This document shows, in pieces, positions 10,308 through 26,434 of a stretch of 64,000 nucleotides of DNA; position 1 is the first letter of the stretch; each line of letters opens with the position of its first letter. This stretch comes from Unio delphinus. Taxonomy: Eukaryota > Mollusca > Bivalvia > Unionida > Unionidae. The notes beneath the pieces are model-generated. The model was not told the origin of the DNA. It made no database searches and saw nothing but the letters and a program-made list of their open reading frames with translations. The position numbers and the translations under genes are program-made. Where the stretch lies: NCBI GenBank assembly GCA_029339505.1, contig JAQISU010000114.1, positions 3,340,001 to 3,404,000 on the forward strand, written 5' to 3'.

Positions 10308-13300
10308 GTGATACAAAAAACATTTAAGTTAGGAAATGATACAAATAACATTTAAGTTAGGAAATGATACAAATAACATTTAAGTTAGGAAATGATACAA
10401 ATAACATTTAAGTTAGGAAATGATAGAAATAACATATAAGTTAGGAAATGATACAAATAAATTTAAGTTAGGAAATGATAGAAATAACATTTAAGTTAGG
10501 AAATGATACAAATAACATTTAAGTTAGGAAATGATAGAAATAACATTTAAGTTAGGAAATGATAGAAATAACATTTAAGTTAGGAAATGATAGAAATAAC
10601 ATATAAGTTAGGAAATGATACAAATAACATTTAAGTTAGGAAATGATACAAATAACATTTAAGTTAGGAAATGATACAAATAAATTTAAGTTAGGAAATG
10701 ATAGAAATAACATTTAAGTTAGGAAATGATACAAATAACATTTAAGTTAGGAAATGATAGAAATAAATTTAAGTTAGGAAATGATAGAAATAACATTTAA
10801 GTTAGGAAATGATAGAAATAAATTTAAGTTAGGAAATGATAGAAATAACATTTAAGTTAGGAAATGATACAAATAAATTTAAGTTAGGAAATGATAGAAA
10901 TAATATTTAAGTTAGGAAATGATAGAAATAACATTTAAGTTAGGAAATAATTGAAATAACATTTAAGTTAGGAAATGATACAAATAACATTTAAGTTAGG
11001 AAATGATACCAATAAATTTAAGTTAGGAAATGATAGAAATAACATTTAAGTTAGGAAATGATACAAATAACATTTAAGTTAGGAAATGATAGAAATAAAT
11101 TTAAGTTAGGAAATGATAGAAATAACATTTAAGTTAGGAAATGATAGAAATAACATTTAAGTTAGGAAATGATAGAAATAAATTTAAGTTAGGAAATGAT
11201 AGAAATAACATTTAAGTTAGGGAATGATAGAAATAAATTTAAGTTAGGAAATGATAGAAATAACATTTAAGTTAGGAAATGATACAAATAAATTTAAGTT
11301 AGGAAATGATAGAAATAATATTTAAGTTAGGAAATGATAGAAATAACATTTAAGTTAGGAAATAATTGAAATAACATTTAAGTTAGGAAATGATACAAAT
11401 AACATTTAAGTTAGGAAATGATACCAATAAATTTAAGTTAGGAAATGATAGAAATAACATTTAAGTTAGGAAATGATACAAATAACATTTAAGTTAGGAA
11501 ATGATAGAAATAAATTTAAGTTAGGAAATGATAGAAATAACATTTAAGTTAGGAAATGATAGAAATAACATTTAAGTTAGGAAATGATACAAATAAATTT
11601 AAGTTAGGAAATGATAGAAATAACATTTAAGTTAGGAAATGATAGAAATAACATTTAAGTTAGGAAATGATACAAATAACATTTAAGTTAGGAAATTATA
11701 CAAATAACATTTAAGTTAGGAAACGATACAAATAACATTTAAGTTAGGAAATGATAGAAATAACATTTAAGTTAGGAAATGATACAAATAACATTTAAGT
11801 TAGGAAATGATACAAATAACACATAAGTTAGGAAATGATAGAAATAACATTTAAGTTAGGAAATGATAGAAATAACATTTAAGTTAGGAAATGATACAAA
11901 TAAATTTAAGTTAGGAAATGATAGAAATAATATTTAAGTTAGGAAATGATAGAAATAACATTTATGTTAGGAAACGATACAAATAACATTTAATTTAGGA
12001 AATGATACAAATAACATATAAGTTAGGAAATGATACAAATTACATTTAAGTTAGGAAATTATAGAAATAACACTTAAGTTAGGAAATGATAGAAATAACA
12101 TTTAAGTTAGGAAATGATACAAATAACATTTAAGTTAGGAAATGATACAAATAAATTTAAGTTAGGAAATGATAGAAATAACATTTAAGTTAGGAAATGA
12201 TACAAATAACATTTAAATTAGGAAATGATATAAATAACATATAAGTTAGGAAATGATAAAAATAACATTTAAGTTAGGAAATGATAGAAATAACATTTAA
12301 GTTAGGAAATGATAGAAATAACATTTAAGTTAGGAAATGATAGAAATAACATTTAAGTTAGGAAATGATACAAATAAATTTAAGTTAGGAAATGATAGAA
12401 ATAACATTTAAGTTAGGAAATGATAGAAATAACATTTAAGTTAGGAAATGATACAAATAACATTTAAGTTAGGAAATGATACAAATAACATTTAAGTTAG
12501 GAAATGATACAAATAACATTTAAGTTAGGAAATGATACAAATAACATTTAGGTTAGGAAATGATACAAATAACATATAAGTTAGGAAATGATAGAAATAA
12601 CATTTAAGTTAGGAAATGATAGAAATAACATTTAAGTTAGGAAATGATACAAATAAATTTAAGTTAGGAAATGATAGAAATAATATTTAAGTTAGGAAAT
12701 GATAGAAATAACATTTAAGTTAGGAAACGATACAAATAACATTTAATTTAGGAAATGAGACAAATAACATATAAGTTAGGAAATGATACAAATAACATTT
12801 AAGTTAGGAAATGATACAAATAACATTTAAGTTAGGAAATGATAGAAATAACATTTAAGTTAGGAAATGATACAAATAACATTTAAGTTAGGAAATGATA
12901 CAAATAAATTTAAGTTAGGAAATGATAGAAATAACATTTAAGTTAGGAAATGATACAAATAACATTTAAGTTAGGAAATGATACAAATAACATATAAGTT
13001 AGGAAATGATACAAATAACATTTAAGTTAGGAAATGATACAAATAACATTTAAGTTAGGAAATGATAGAAATAACATTAAAGTTAGGAAATGATAGAAAT
13101 AACATTTAAGTTAGGAAATGATACAAATAAATTTAAGTTAGGAAATGATAGAAATAACATTTAAGTTAGGAAATGATAGAAATAACATTTAAGTTAGGAA
13201 ATGATAGAAATAACATTTAAGTTAGGAAATGATACAAATAAATTTAAGTTAGGAAATGATAGAAATAACATTTAAGTTAGGAAATGATACAAATAACATA

Positions 13301-13347
13301 TAAGTTAGGAAATGATACAAATAACATTTAAGTTAGGAAATGATACA
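10308..13347. repeat. About 28-bp minisatellite array, about 110 units, with higher-order repeats
   Basis: The unit is GATACAAATAACATTT followed by AAGTTAGGAAAT. Variants have GATAG for GATAC, AATAAATTT for AATAACATTT (27 bp), and ACATATAAG or ATATTTAAG. Blocks of rare variants recur in the same order. For example AAATAATTG at about 10945 and 11360, and GATACC at 11005 and 11420, are both 415 bp apart, which shows segmental amplification of about 15 units. The array ends at GATACAACGG. Confidence 0.97.
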
Positions 13348-14018
13348 ACGGATATAGTATTCTGTTTGTTTATATTGAGAAAAAAATATTATTTTCAATA
13401 TATTGATTGGGTCTGATCGATAACATCCACCCTTGATTATCTAACGTTATATTAATGACAATGTCTTTGTTCGCAAGTGCTATTGTGCTGTCGCTTTGCC
13501 AATATTAAGTGACGGCTGATTTCGACGGAATAGTTTTAAATGCACTTTTTTTAATGATTCTAGATTGCTGATATTTTAATGGTAGCGACATTATGATAGT
13601 GTAATGATGGTGACATTGTGATTGTAAAGGTCTAGGTGCTTCCCTTTTTGGGATGTGGTGCTTCCAATTTATTTAAATTAATATAGAAGACCCACACTGG
13701 TTCTTTTTTGTCTGAAATTGAAGTAGTGATAGAGAGATGCAAAGCTCTGAGCCCCCAGTCAGCGGTGCTTACAGTTAAATTAATGAATATTTGAAACTTA
13801 AATAACAACAATTTAATATAATTCAAACAGTAATCTCTCAAATAAAATTCAGCTATAATCATATCACTCAACCAAGTGACGGCCTAGTTCAACCTTTGAA
13901 TTAGTGTGTGAAATATTCCCTTCTGTCCTGAGTCCTACTCATCTGTGTGTTTCTTCTATTTTCCTTTGTCTTCCTCCGTTATCCTTTCTACTTCCCCTCT
14001 GTCCTTCCTTCTCTATTT
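13348..14018. other. Noncoding sequence right of the minisatellite
   Basis: No gene recognised. A 79-codon minus-strand frame (13632-13871) has no identifiable domain. Confidence 0.5.
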
Positions 14019-14205
14019 TGTCTCCCAGAGACTCGGGACACAGCTGGGGTAATTCCCTCTGCTACTTCAAACTTTTTTCTATCTTCTTTTAGTCTCCCAG
14101 AGTACTCGGACCACAGCTGGGGTGATTTACTCTGGTCCCTAAAATGTCTCTCTGAGACTCGGACCACATCACGGAGTAATTCCCTCTGGTCCCTAAAAGC
14201 TTCTG
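14019..14205. repeat. Three-copy diverged tandem repeat
   Basis: Three successive blocks start GTCTCCCAGAG or GTCTCTCTGAG. Each continues with ACTCGG-CCACA, then GGGGT or CGGAGTAATT and CCCTCTGGTCCCTAAAA. The starts are near 14019, 14091 and 14145. The first unit carries an extra stretch before the next copy. Confidence 0.8.
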
Positions 14206-17848
<3,643 letters not shown>

Positions 17849-17936
<88 letters not shown>

Positions 17937-17981
17937 CATCCATCCATCCATCCATCCATCCATCCATCCATCCATCCATCC

Positions 17982-18031
<50 letters not shown>

Positions 18032-18032
18032 G

Positions 18033-18099
<67 letters not shown>

Positions 18100-18152
18100 G
18101 CATCCATCCATCCATCCATCCATCCACAGACATACATACATACATACATACA

Positions 18153-18242
<90 letters not shown>
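17849..18242. repeat. Compound microsatellite (ATCT)n(ATCC)n(ATCT)n(ATCC)n(ACAT)n(AT)n
   Basis: Tetranucleotide blocks interconvert by single-base changes and finish in pure AT. Long open frames through it on both strands (poly-YLSI, poly-HPSI and similar) are repeat artefacts. Confidence 0.97.
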
Positions 18243-18244
<2 letters not shown>

Positions 18245-18261
18245 ATTATATATGTTATATA

Positions 18262-18288
18262 ATTAACATAACATGACGTTATGTTAAT
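18262..18288. repeat. Perfect 11-bp inverted repeat (hairpin) between two AT arrays
   Basis: ATTAACATAAC, a loop of ATGAC, then GTTATGTTAAT. The arms are perfectly complementary. Confidence 0.85.
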
Positions 18289-18411
18289 GACGTAATTGTT
18301 TATAACTTTATAGACGTCATCAGTTTCTTTCAAATAAAGTTTGTGCCTGAAGAAGCCTAAATGCGAAACTAGTCGCACAAGTTTATCGGCGTTTGTGTTG
18401 TTTTTTATCCC

Positions 18412-18540
<129 letters not shown>

Positions 18541-19140
18541 TTAAATCGATCGTATTATTACTGTGAGTGGTGACATTGACTTTCGAATTTTCAACAAACT
18601 TCTATTTTCGTTCATTCAAGAAGAATGTATATTTTTATCCTCGATATATTGGTGTATCAGTAGCAATTTACTCATCTTTCTTAAAACGAGAGTCTTTTCA
18701 TGCTTGGTAGTGTTTTTCAAATTCCAAGGCCTAAACATGCAACATATATATGCATAGCACCAGTTGTCTACTGTTTTGCTGTATCAGAAAAAAATATTGC
18801 CCTTTTAAAAGTGGATAGTGATGACTCAGCTGTATGAATTCAAGGCATGATTTGTATCAGTGAAAATAATGATATTTATCTCTTAGGAACAATAATGTCA
18901 GACAGTTACTTAGCCTAGACGAACACAATCAGCGCAGTATCTCCAAAACTGTAGCGAGAATACGGTGATATATGGCTCCAATCAGTACCACAATAAGCGA
19001 CACCTGCTTATAAAATATAGCAATATCCAACGGTCCCTTTTCTTACTATTATTATCAATTACTGCATAAACAACATCAGTCTATTAAGAACATAGTTTTC
19101 ATATCCAGTGAGTCTTTCCCATGGAGAGGCTTCCCTATAC
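18541..19140. other. AT-rich noncoding sequence
   Basis: Nothing recognised between the TA array and the LINE remnant. Confidence 0.5.
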
Positions 19141-19557
19141 ATTGAAGTCCGATTCTGAACATATGCATGGCTGCATATCTTGAGCGGAGACGCATCAGCT
19201 CCATTCGCAAATATCTTTCAGTTGATGCCACTTAAACACTTGCGTATTCATTAGTACTTTCAAGACTGGACTATTGTAACTCAATTCTGTCAGGTTCGCC
19301 TCAATATCTACTCCAGAACGTGGAACGACATGCCCATTGAAATTAGACACAAAGACACAGTGGTCCCTTTCAAGAGTGCTCTTAAAACTAAAATCTTTCG
19401 ACTGCAAGAACAAACTTAAAGACCTAATAATTTTCAGCATGTTTTAATGTTTTCTAATTTCATGGTGTTTGTTTTGTTTTTTGTTTATTGTAGTCATATA
19501 ATTAGATGTTGTAAAGCGCGTACAGCTTCTAACGATCATGCGTTAGACAAAGTTCTC

Positions 19558-19560
<3 letters not shown>
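19141..19560 (+). pseudogene. LINE retroelement 3' end (CR1/jockey-like RT tail), internally deleted
   Basis: The + strand reads RRRISSIRKYLSVDATKHL, then after a frame break RTWNDMPIEIRHKDTVVPF and KSALKTKIFRLQEQT before a stop near 19422. This is the typical C-terminus of many invertebrate non-LTR retrotransposon ORF2 proteins (SIRxxLTVDATK...WNxLP...FKxxLKTxLF). The segment normally lying between the two blocks is missing, so the copy is internally deleted. The 3' UTR includes GTAAAGCGCGTACAGC and passes directly into (ATT)n, which suits a tail-primed LINE end. It cannot encode a functional protein. Confidence 0.75.
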
Positions 19561-19693
<133 letters not shown>

Positions 19694-19799
19694 CTCTAAT
19701 ACGTTTTAGTGAGATTCATATTGCCAAAAAACAAATATTCATTTTGTTCTATTTCATTGATAGTTTGCTATTTTAATCAAGACATTACAACAATTACCA

Positions 19800-20112
19800 A
19801 TACCGCTCCGGTGGCCTAGTGGTTAGAGCGTCCGCCGCGGAAGCGGGAGGTCGTGGGTTCGATCCCCGCCCGAGCCATACCAAAGACTTACAATAATGGG
19901 ACTAACAGCTGCCTCGCTTGACGCTCAGCATTAAGAGGTTAGTGTTAGGACTGGTCGGCCCCGTGTCATGATAATGTGACTGAGTGGGACATCATGCTAC
20001 ATGTCTGCCGCATGATGCCTCAGTGCTAGAGATCACTATAAGCTGCCTTACCTGAAGACATCGTAGTGATATGACTGAAAAATTGTTAAAGCTACGTTAA
20101 AAATCCTAATCA
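19800..20112 (+). mobile_element. SINE-A, best-preserved copy
   Basis: The intact tRNA-like head has CTCCGGTGGCCTAGTGGTTA (box A) and GTGGGTTCGATCCCCGCC (box B). The body follows with CCAAAGACTTACAATAATGG, GACGCTCAGCATTAAGAGG, GTTAGGACTGGTCGGCC, CATGATGCCTCAGTGCTAG and GAAAAATTGTTAAAGCTACG. It is the reference for the other copies here. The head does not fold with a proper acceptor stem, so I call it a SINE rather than a tRNA gene. Confidence 0.93.
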
Positions 20113-21020
20113 AACAATAAAAACCCAACAATTTTCACGTTTTATATGTTAGACAAATTAGTAACTAAGTGTTAAGGTTGAAATTTACCGATCATGATTG
20201 AGTAATCAAAACTTATCAACCATAGGTTTAATCAAGAACATATTCTATATTTTGTTCAATGCGATTTATTCGTACACATGGTTGTGTAATTTAAATTGTT
20301 ACGGTATACCAGAACCCATTGTCGTATACAATGATGCTGTCGCTGGAGTCATATTAAATAATGTAAGACTAAATTTACATGAATGATCTATCAGATTTTG
20401 ATACCTTATAAGATTTCGTCCGAAAAAGTTGAGCAGTCAAAAGTGAGAAAACTATAACCGGTTATATTTGATTATGAAATTTTAGAAAGATTTTTATCAA
20501 CACATAGCTGGCTATGTATATATGCATAACAATTTCTGGACAAAGCTTCTTTTCTAATTATTATTTGACGCAGCCTTATTCCTAACTCTCTCTTTCTCTT
20601 GATATATAACAAAGTAACCTTTTTGAGTCATTACAGTAAATAAACACCAAAAGCAAACGATTGGGAGAATATATTCCCCAAATGGTTTGGTAATTGAAAA
20701 TTCGAATGTTCTTTGTTTATAAAAATTATCTTGTTATATGAATTTGGTACCAACGTTTTACATGCTTAGGCATATCAATTACTTATACCTGATAGCTAGG
20801 TACATAAAATGGTTATACATGATGATCAAATCGCAAAACTAACATTCCTAAATCCACCTAAATCCAGACAAATGTCAAAATAATTGCAAGATTATCTAAA
20901 GACATTGCTCTGAAGTGATTGTAACCTTTGATAGAAACAGGTTATCTCTATAAGATTAATTTGGTTTACTGCAAATTGTCATTGTCATGAACTGTATTTT
21001 ATTGATTGCATAAAATCGAC
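20113..21020. other. AT-rich noncoding sequence
   Basis: Nothing recognised; a 62-codon frame at 20198-20386 is unremarkable. Confidence 0.5.
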
Positions 21021-21073
21021 ATGAACGCACACACACACACACACACATGAACATACACACACGCACACACATG
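21021..21073. repeat. (CA)n microsatellite, interrupted
   Basis: ACAC runs are interrupted by ATGAACATACA and ACGC. Confidence 0.85.
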
Positions 21074-21199
21074 CATCTTCTAAGTATCAACTAACCGACG
21101 TAAGTACCACACATACCCATCTACCTTCCTATCGACCTACCGCGCTAGATAGTTACCTACCTACCTACCTGTATGCGGACAGACAGACATACATTTATA

Positions 21200-21206
21200 C
21201 ACGCAG

Positions 21207-21266
<60 letters not shown>

Positions 21267-21376
21267 ATACATACATACATACATACATACATACATACAT
21301 ACATACATACATACATACATACATACATACATACATACATACATACATACATACATACATACATACATACATACAT
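21200..21376. repeat. Compound microsatellite (GCAC)n(AC)n(ATAC)n
   Basis: GCAC units merge into AC, then a long ATAC array. The poly-YVCM and poly-HTYI open frames are artefacts. Confidence 0.96.
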
Positions 21377-21978
21377 GGCCTGATATGCATTGATAAATAT
21401 ATCTTTCTAAACATTTCAGCTTTATCAGTTTGTGAATAATAATTATATGTACAACGCATGATGGATGAACTTTATGTATTTTATCTATATAATATTAAAG
21501 GTGTGAACCAATAAAACAAATAGAAAATCAATAAGAATTAAAAAAGCTACAAGTATTACTGTCTCATTGTTTCACATAACACATCAGGTAACTGCTACTA
21601 CTACTATTACCACTGCAATAATCACCAAACCACAACTAATTCTTCTGCCATATACTAACACCACCACAACCACCACTTTTACACTTGCTACCTTCACAAT
21701 TTGTATGACCTCCATTGTGAGGCAAATAACCGCATTGGCATCCAAAAGACATTACTACTACTCGAGGAAAAATGAATAAGTACACAGGAAATATATCTAC
21801 TTTGCACGGATAGATGTATTTAAATCCAATCCATTTTTTAGTGCATGATTTCGTAACCGTAAGGATTCAGCTTAGTAATTCATGTGCAATATTATTATTG
21901 AAGCAAATATTTAGCGACTCTGATTAATTAGCGATGTTCTCTGTCAGTGTATCGTTGTCATTGTACCTGGCTATTGAA

Positions 21979-21979
<1 letters not shown>
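21377..21979. other. AT-rich noncoding sequence
   Basis: Includes a CCACCA/ACTACT-rich low-complexity stretch (about 21590-21680). No gene recognised. Confidence 0.5.

Positions 21980-22029
<50 letters not shown>
21980..22029. repeat. (AT)n microsatellite
   Basis: Pure AT tract of about 25 units. Confidence 0.96.
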
Positions 22030-22030
<1 letters not shown>

Positions 22031-22352
22031 CATAATCAGGTAAAAACGCGATATTATCTTAATCATAAACAAGGTTCGAACTGAAGAGTAAAGTATATCA
22101 AAATATTTTACCTGTTTGTTGTTAAATATATTTATCATCTTTTTTTTTCCAGTGTAAATATATATCCAGCTATGCATATCTCTCAGTCCAAATCTGTCAC
22201 ATATCATATTTAGCCATAATTCATTAGAGTGTACTCCTGAAAGGCTCAACTGACCCACACAATTGCCGTATTATGCAGATATGTCTTGATAATACAGAGA
22301 ATTCACAATAGGGATCTAGTGTGCACATTGTTAGGTGTAGATAGGTACATAC

Positions 22353-22475
22353 CTCAGTGACGTTCTTTATTTCCCCCACAGACGTTCACATAATAGACGG
22401 GATGATCGGGATTGCTGTCCACGCATAAGATGTGCTCTTTCCACTCGTGGTTGATGTCCACGTATCAGCTGCGCT
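22353..22475 (-). other. Candidate small exon or 36-bp tandem duplication (unrecognised)
   Basis: On the minus strand a short frame reads YVDINHEWKEH then ILCVDSNPDHPVYYVNVC and ends at a stop. A GAG/GTATGT donor-like site follows directly. The DNA contains a diverged two-copy repeat of about 36 bp (AAGAGCGCAGCTGATACGTGG against AAGAGCACATCTTATGCGTGG, each followed by ACA-CAA). GC content is above the surroundings. I do not recognise the protein and found no clear acceptor. It may be a short exon, or simply an unusual GC-richer repeat. Confidence 0.25.
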
Positions 22476-22479
22476 CTTG

Positions 22480-23594
22480 TCATTCCTCTAGCATTTCGTT
22501 TTTACCGGCGATCCAACAGATCTACTCCTAATCTCTGTAGTGTTTATGTTTTGTATGTGCAAATACACAAATATGCTAATACACCTCGATAAAAGAGCGT
22601 AGGTAGTCTGACGAATGTTGAACAAGGATTACGACTGAGCTTTGTGTTTAAATATGCGAGAGTCGATGTGTATTTATTTGCCAGGAGATTTTAGTTCGGT
22701 GTTTAGCAAATCCTTATTAGTCTTTTGTTCGCAGCAAAAGAACTCAATCCAAACATGCCGGCATTTAAATCACCCAGACGGTTAGAACAGATTGATTCGC
22801 GTCTCTTTTCATGTTAGGACTACTAGATTTTATATGAAACGAAATTCGAATATCGATACGTAGCCGATGTGGATTACGCAAAACTCGGTAAAATATTCAT
22901 ACCCTTGTTAAAAGTCATCGACTAGGAGTGAAGTTTAATGAAATGTGGGTGGTTGTCCCCAATCTCCTAAGCGAGTAGTGATTTGAGTTACATAGAGTGA
23001 TAAATACAAAGGTCCATACTGAGATGTCTTCGAAATGTAAACGATCGTATTGTGCATTAAATGTATACATCGAAATAAAGAATTTAAATTATCAAATGTT
23101 CAGTTACCTACACCAAGAGATTCCCTTAAATGTAATATAGTATGAACAGATGTTATTTCCATTTATATTATGTTTTCCATTTAATTCCTTTGCTATTTTT
23201 GTTCGTTTGAATATGTTAGTTCATCTCATCTAAATGTTATTTGTTTACCTGTCAAAGTTATTTCAAACTTCAAGTACTTGTAAACATTAGTTGAAAATAG
23301 TTCATTTGAGAAACAAATGTATGTCTAAAGCGGTCTAATTTCTTTCTGAGGGAGACGGTAACAAATGTATTTGATAAAGAAACGAGCTTATGGTTAGTGA
23401 ATACAATGTATTGTACAATATTTGCTTCTCACCATGTTACCACATGAAAATAATCCTTACTTTCAATCCAACATTAATCATCCTGGATAAAATAGGTTTC
23501 GTTTTATTCGGAGTTAATATTATTGTCGTGTGTGTATATGTGTGTTGTTAGTATTCTTGTGATATATTTTTTTTATATCTGAGTTGTACTTAAG
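22480..23594. other. AT-rich noncoding sequence
   Basis: No gene or element recognised up to the LTR boundary at 23595. Confidence 0.5.
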
Positions 23595-24480
23595 TGTTAC
23601 GTGCTAAGGCTTGTATAAAACGTAACAGAAAAGAGAAAAGAAAATAAGCGTTGTAATATTTAACAAATAATTTAATTCACTTGGAAGAAAAGGTACAAAT
23701 GAAAAAAAGAACTTATGGTGTTACGAATCTAATTCCTATTTAATCCAAGAATGAAAAAGTAGAAATCCTATTATTAAAAAGTCCTAAATGAAACTGAGTT
23801 AGAATCCCTATGAAATCCAAAATGGAAGACAATGACGTATATTATAACCTGTGAATTGATGCAGCGTCAACAGTATCTTGTTGAAACACGGAAAATATTA
23901 TTCCAGTTTTTTTAATTCTGTATAAATTTCGATAAATGTCCTTGTTCAAGAATTAATTGAGAGCACTAGTATTTCTAGTGAAAACAATCAACATCAAATC
24001 CAAATAATTTGAAGAAGACAAATAGTTGGCCCAAACTGGAAACAACATAATTTGGACCTCTCACGACTTAAGGGGCGAATGACAATTAATCTGAAAACAG
24101 TAGTAATAAGTCTAACTAAGGCGCAAAACAGATTCCCGGATGAGGGTCACATGGTCATCTTTCTAGAACACAATATAAGCTTTTTACATGCCTAACATAA
24201 TATACCCCAATTATAGCCTTAACTGAAATCAATGCTTCTAATCTGGGAAAGAATTTTAAAAAATTGCTTACCAGAACTACCATTGTTTTTGAAACAAGGT
24301 CAGAAATAAGGTCAGCATTTGACAAATTGTCTCTATGCAGTTGTTTACGTCAAAAATAAAAACAATCATTCAGAACTGAACTCTGTTCTCGATAATATAA
24401 ATCCAGTAAATCGAGTTACATTACAATATCATGTAATGGAATAAAAGAATTTAAAACAAACATGCAAACAATTGTAATAC
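23595..24480 (-). mobile_element. LTR (3' LTR, minus strand) of collapsed Ty3/gypsy element copy 1
   Basis: It begins TGTTACGTGCTAAGGCTTG, the reverse complement of the end of the solo LTR at 27412-28219 (CGAGCCTAAG then CACGTAACA). Further matches to that LTR in reverse complement are ATCCAAAATGGAAGACAATGACG near 23819 and CAAGGTCAGAAATAAGGTCAG near 24295. It lies just downstream, in element orientation, of the RNase H remnant. The right edge is approximate because the 5' TG end is eroded. Confidence 0.7.
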
Positions 24481-24611
24481 GTTAATTATACATAACTCTT
24501 ATTCCATAAAAAAGAGAAAGATTTATGTAATGAAGCTTTATGTTTACCATAAGTCACCTATACTTGTGGTTTATATTAAATAAATAACATAGAAGAAATC
24601 TTATGAATGGT

Positions 24612-25075
24612 TCAACGCATACATGAAAAAATGCATTTCAATACACAGATAAGTGCATTTGCTATTTTATTGTCTTTCCCCTTGATGTGCCAGAAGTCAA
24701 TGTTATATTCCTTTAACAACAAATTCCACCTATATACTCTTTGAGTTTCGTTTCTTCTTGCCGATGAAAGTAACGGGGTAGTGATTATCAAACACAATAT
24801 TCAGAGAAGGAACTGAACTATTGTAAACTTTAAAAAGATGTAATACAAATATCAAAGCCAAACCATGGATTGTTGAATAATTTCTCTTGTGCTTATTTAA
24901 TGTCTTAGAAAAATAGCACACTGAATAATCAACATCATTTTCATCTTCTTGAGTTAAAACTGACCCAGCCCCACAATTACAGTTGAAATGATTGACTAAA
25001 ATGTGGAGCTGTAAAAACTGGTACTCTCTTAAGTATGACATTTAAAGGATACAAATACTTCTGCTATTTTTCAGT
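24612..25075 (-). pseudogene. Ty3/gypsy RNase H domain remnant (copy 1)
   Basis: Minus-strand frames read AGSVLTQEDEN, then VCYFSKTLNKHKRNYSTI and ALIFVLHLFKVY. After a frameshift there is RVYRWNLLLKEYNIDFWHIK and GKDNKIANAL. These are the canonical landmarks of the gypsy RNase H region (VCYFSKxxNKxQxNYST; LLRWxLxLQEYxxxIxHIKGKDNxIADALSR). Two overlapping frames and lost catalytic context show it is dead. It ends next to the 3' LTR, as expected if RNase H is the C-terminal domain of pol. Confidence 0.85.
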
Positions 25076-25506
25076 TCAAAGAAACTTGGATTTCACGATC
25101 AATAAATATGTCCCGGGTTAAGCAATTATAGAAACATTGGGACAAAATTTCCGATAGTATCAAAAACTACCAAAAAATGAATCAGTGCTTTTTACTAATT
25201 GGCTGCGGGATTTAAGAGATAGCTTGACCTTAGGATCTGTGTTTTAAACTTATCCATGTCCAACAAATTATCTTAAAAATGTTACACAAAAACTGCAGAA
25301 CTCACGTGTGGATAAAGTAATACTAAAAGTTGGAGCTGTGAGTCTGTCAAAGAATTTTGGAATTGTTGTTGAATGTTCTTTCCATGTGTTGCTGTAGATG
25401 ATGACATCATCAATGTAAGCATCACAACTTTTTAGACAAGAGGTAATCATACACACGAGACTTTAAAAGGTATTTGGTGAACGTTTCATTCTAAAAGGCA
25501 TCGTTT

Positions 25507-25561
<55 letters not shown>

Positions 25562-26110
25562 CATCTGAAGTCACGAATGGCAAAATTTCCTTTGCTCTTT
25601 CCGTCAGCGCAATTTCCCAAAATTCTTCCTGAAAGTCATATTTGGTGATATATTTGGCATTTCTGATTTTATCAATGCAGTTATCGGTTGTTGGTAACGG
25701 AAATGAATATGTTGTAGTCACACGGTCTCCTTTTCTATAATAAGTGCACATTCTGGAAGTTTATCTGATTTCGGAACAAGTATACATGGTGATCTCCATT
25801 CACTGAAAGTTTGCAGGAAATAGTGAATTTCTTATTTCAAGTATTCATGTTTGATAGGGTCATCCGGTAGTGGTGTGTTTAACAAGTTTAGAATTTACAA
25901 TGTCAACGTCATGGAAAATTTGGTTTTTGTCATGTAGGAACATCTGAAAAAAATGCTCATATGCAAGGAATAATTGTTTACGTTCATTCCTCTCATATTG
26001 TTGCAAATGGGTACGTTTCTGGTCCATATAATTTGTAATGTCTGAATTTTGAAGATTTGTCACTCAAAGGTCAATGGAGTCCAATTGCATTCCTTCGATG
26101 AAATCCTCAC
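25076..26110 (-). pseudogene. Ty3/gypsy reverse transcriptase remnant (copy 1), split by (AT)n
   Basis: On the minus strand the order is: a pre-RT segment DQKRTHLQQYERNERKQLF (25860-26063); a CTYYRKGDRV block followed by SFPLPTTDNCIDKIRNAKYI and TKYDFQEEFWEIALTERAKE (25491-25751); then CDAYIDDVIIYSNTWKEHS with the YIDD catalytic motif (25268-25456). Between SDGLY and the expected MPFG block sits a pure (AT)n array. Several stops and frameshifts inactivate it. The family match is the RT of gypsy polyproteins widespread in fish and invertebrates. Confidence 0.87.
25508..25556. repeat. (AT)n microsatellite inside an RT coding remnant
   Basis: A pure AT tract lies where copy 2 (44.6 kb) has the codons for GLYQYKGMPF. 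Confidence 0.96.
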
Positions 26111-26434
26111 TTAGTGGGGCAGGTGCAACTAAACTAATTGCATGGTTAATCTGGCTATTTCTCTCAACATACTAGTGCTCTTTTAATTTATTTATATCCA
26201 ATGAGTACCATTATTACAATTTAACTCATTTCTTTTCTTCTTAATTTTGTATGGACCCTAGTCCCCAATCTGAAGCACTATTTGAAGAATGAGCACGAGA
26301 GACAGAACTCTATTTATTACGTTACTCAAATGTTCCAACTATTGCAGTTCTGTTAAATAATAATTTCACTTTTGACTTGAAATGCTCAATGCAACAAACA
26401 ATCATAATCAACTGGAAAGTTCCAGATCCAAACA

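Noticed and set aside
10308..13347. Second CRISPR-like or iteron-like array
   Set aside because: It is a contiguous 27/28-bp tandem repeat without spacers; no cas genes or replication genes are nearby.
19802..19878. tRNA gene
   Set aside because: Boxes A and B are present, but the ends do not pair as an acceptor stem and the sequence continues into the SINE-A body found at four other loci.
21161..21459. Open frames at 21.2-21.4 kb (Cys/Val/Met/Tyr-rich)
   Set aside because: Pure (AC)n/(ATAC)n microsatellite translation.
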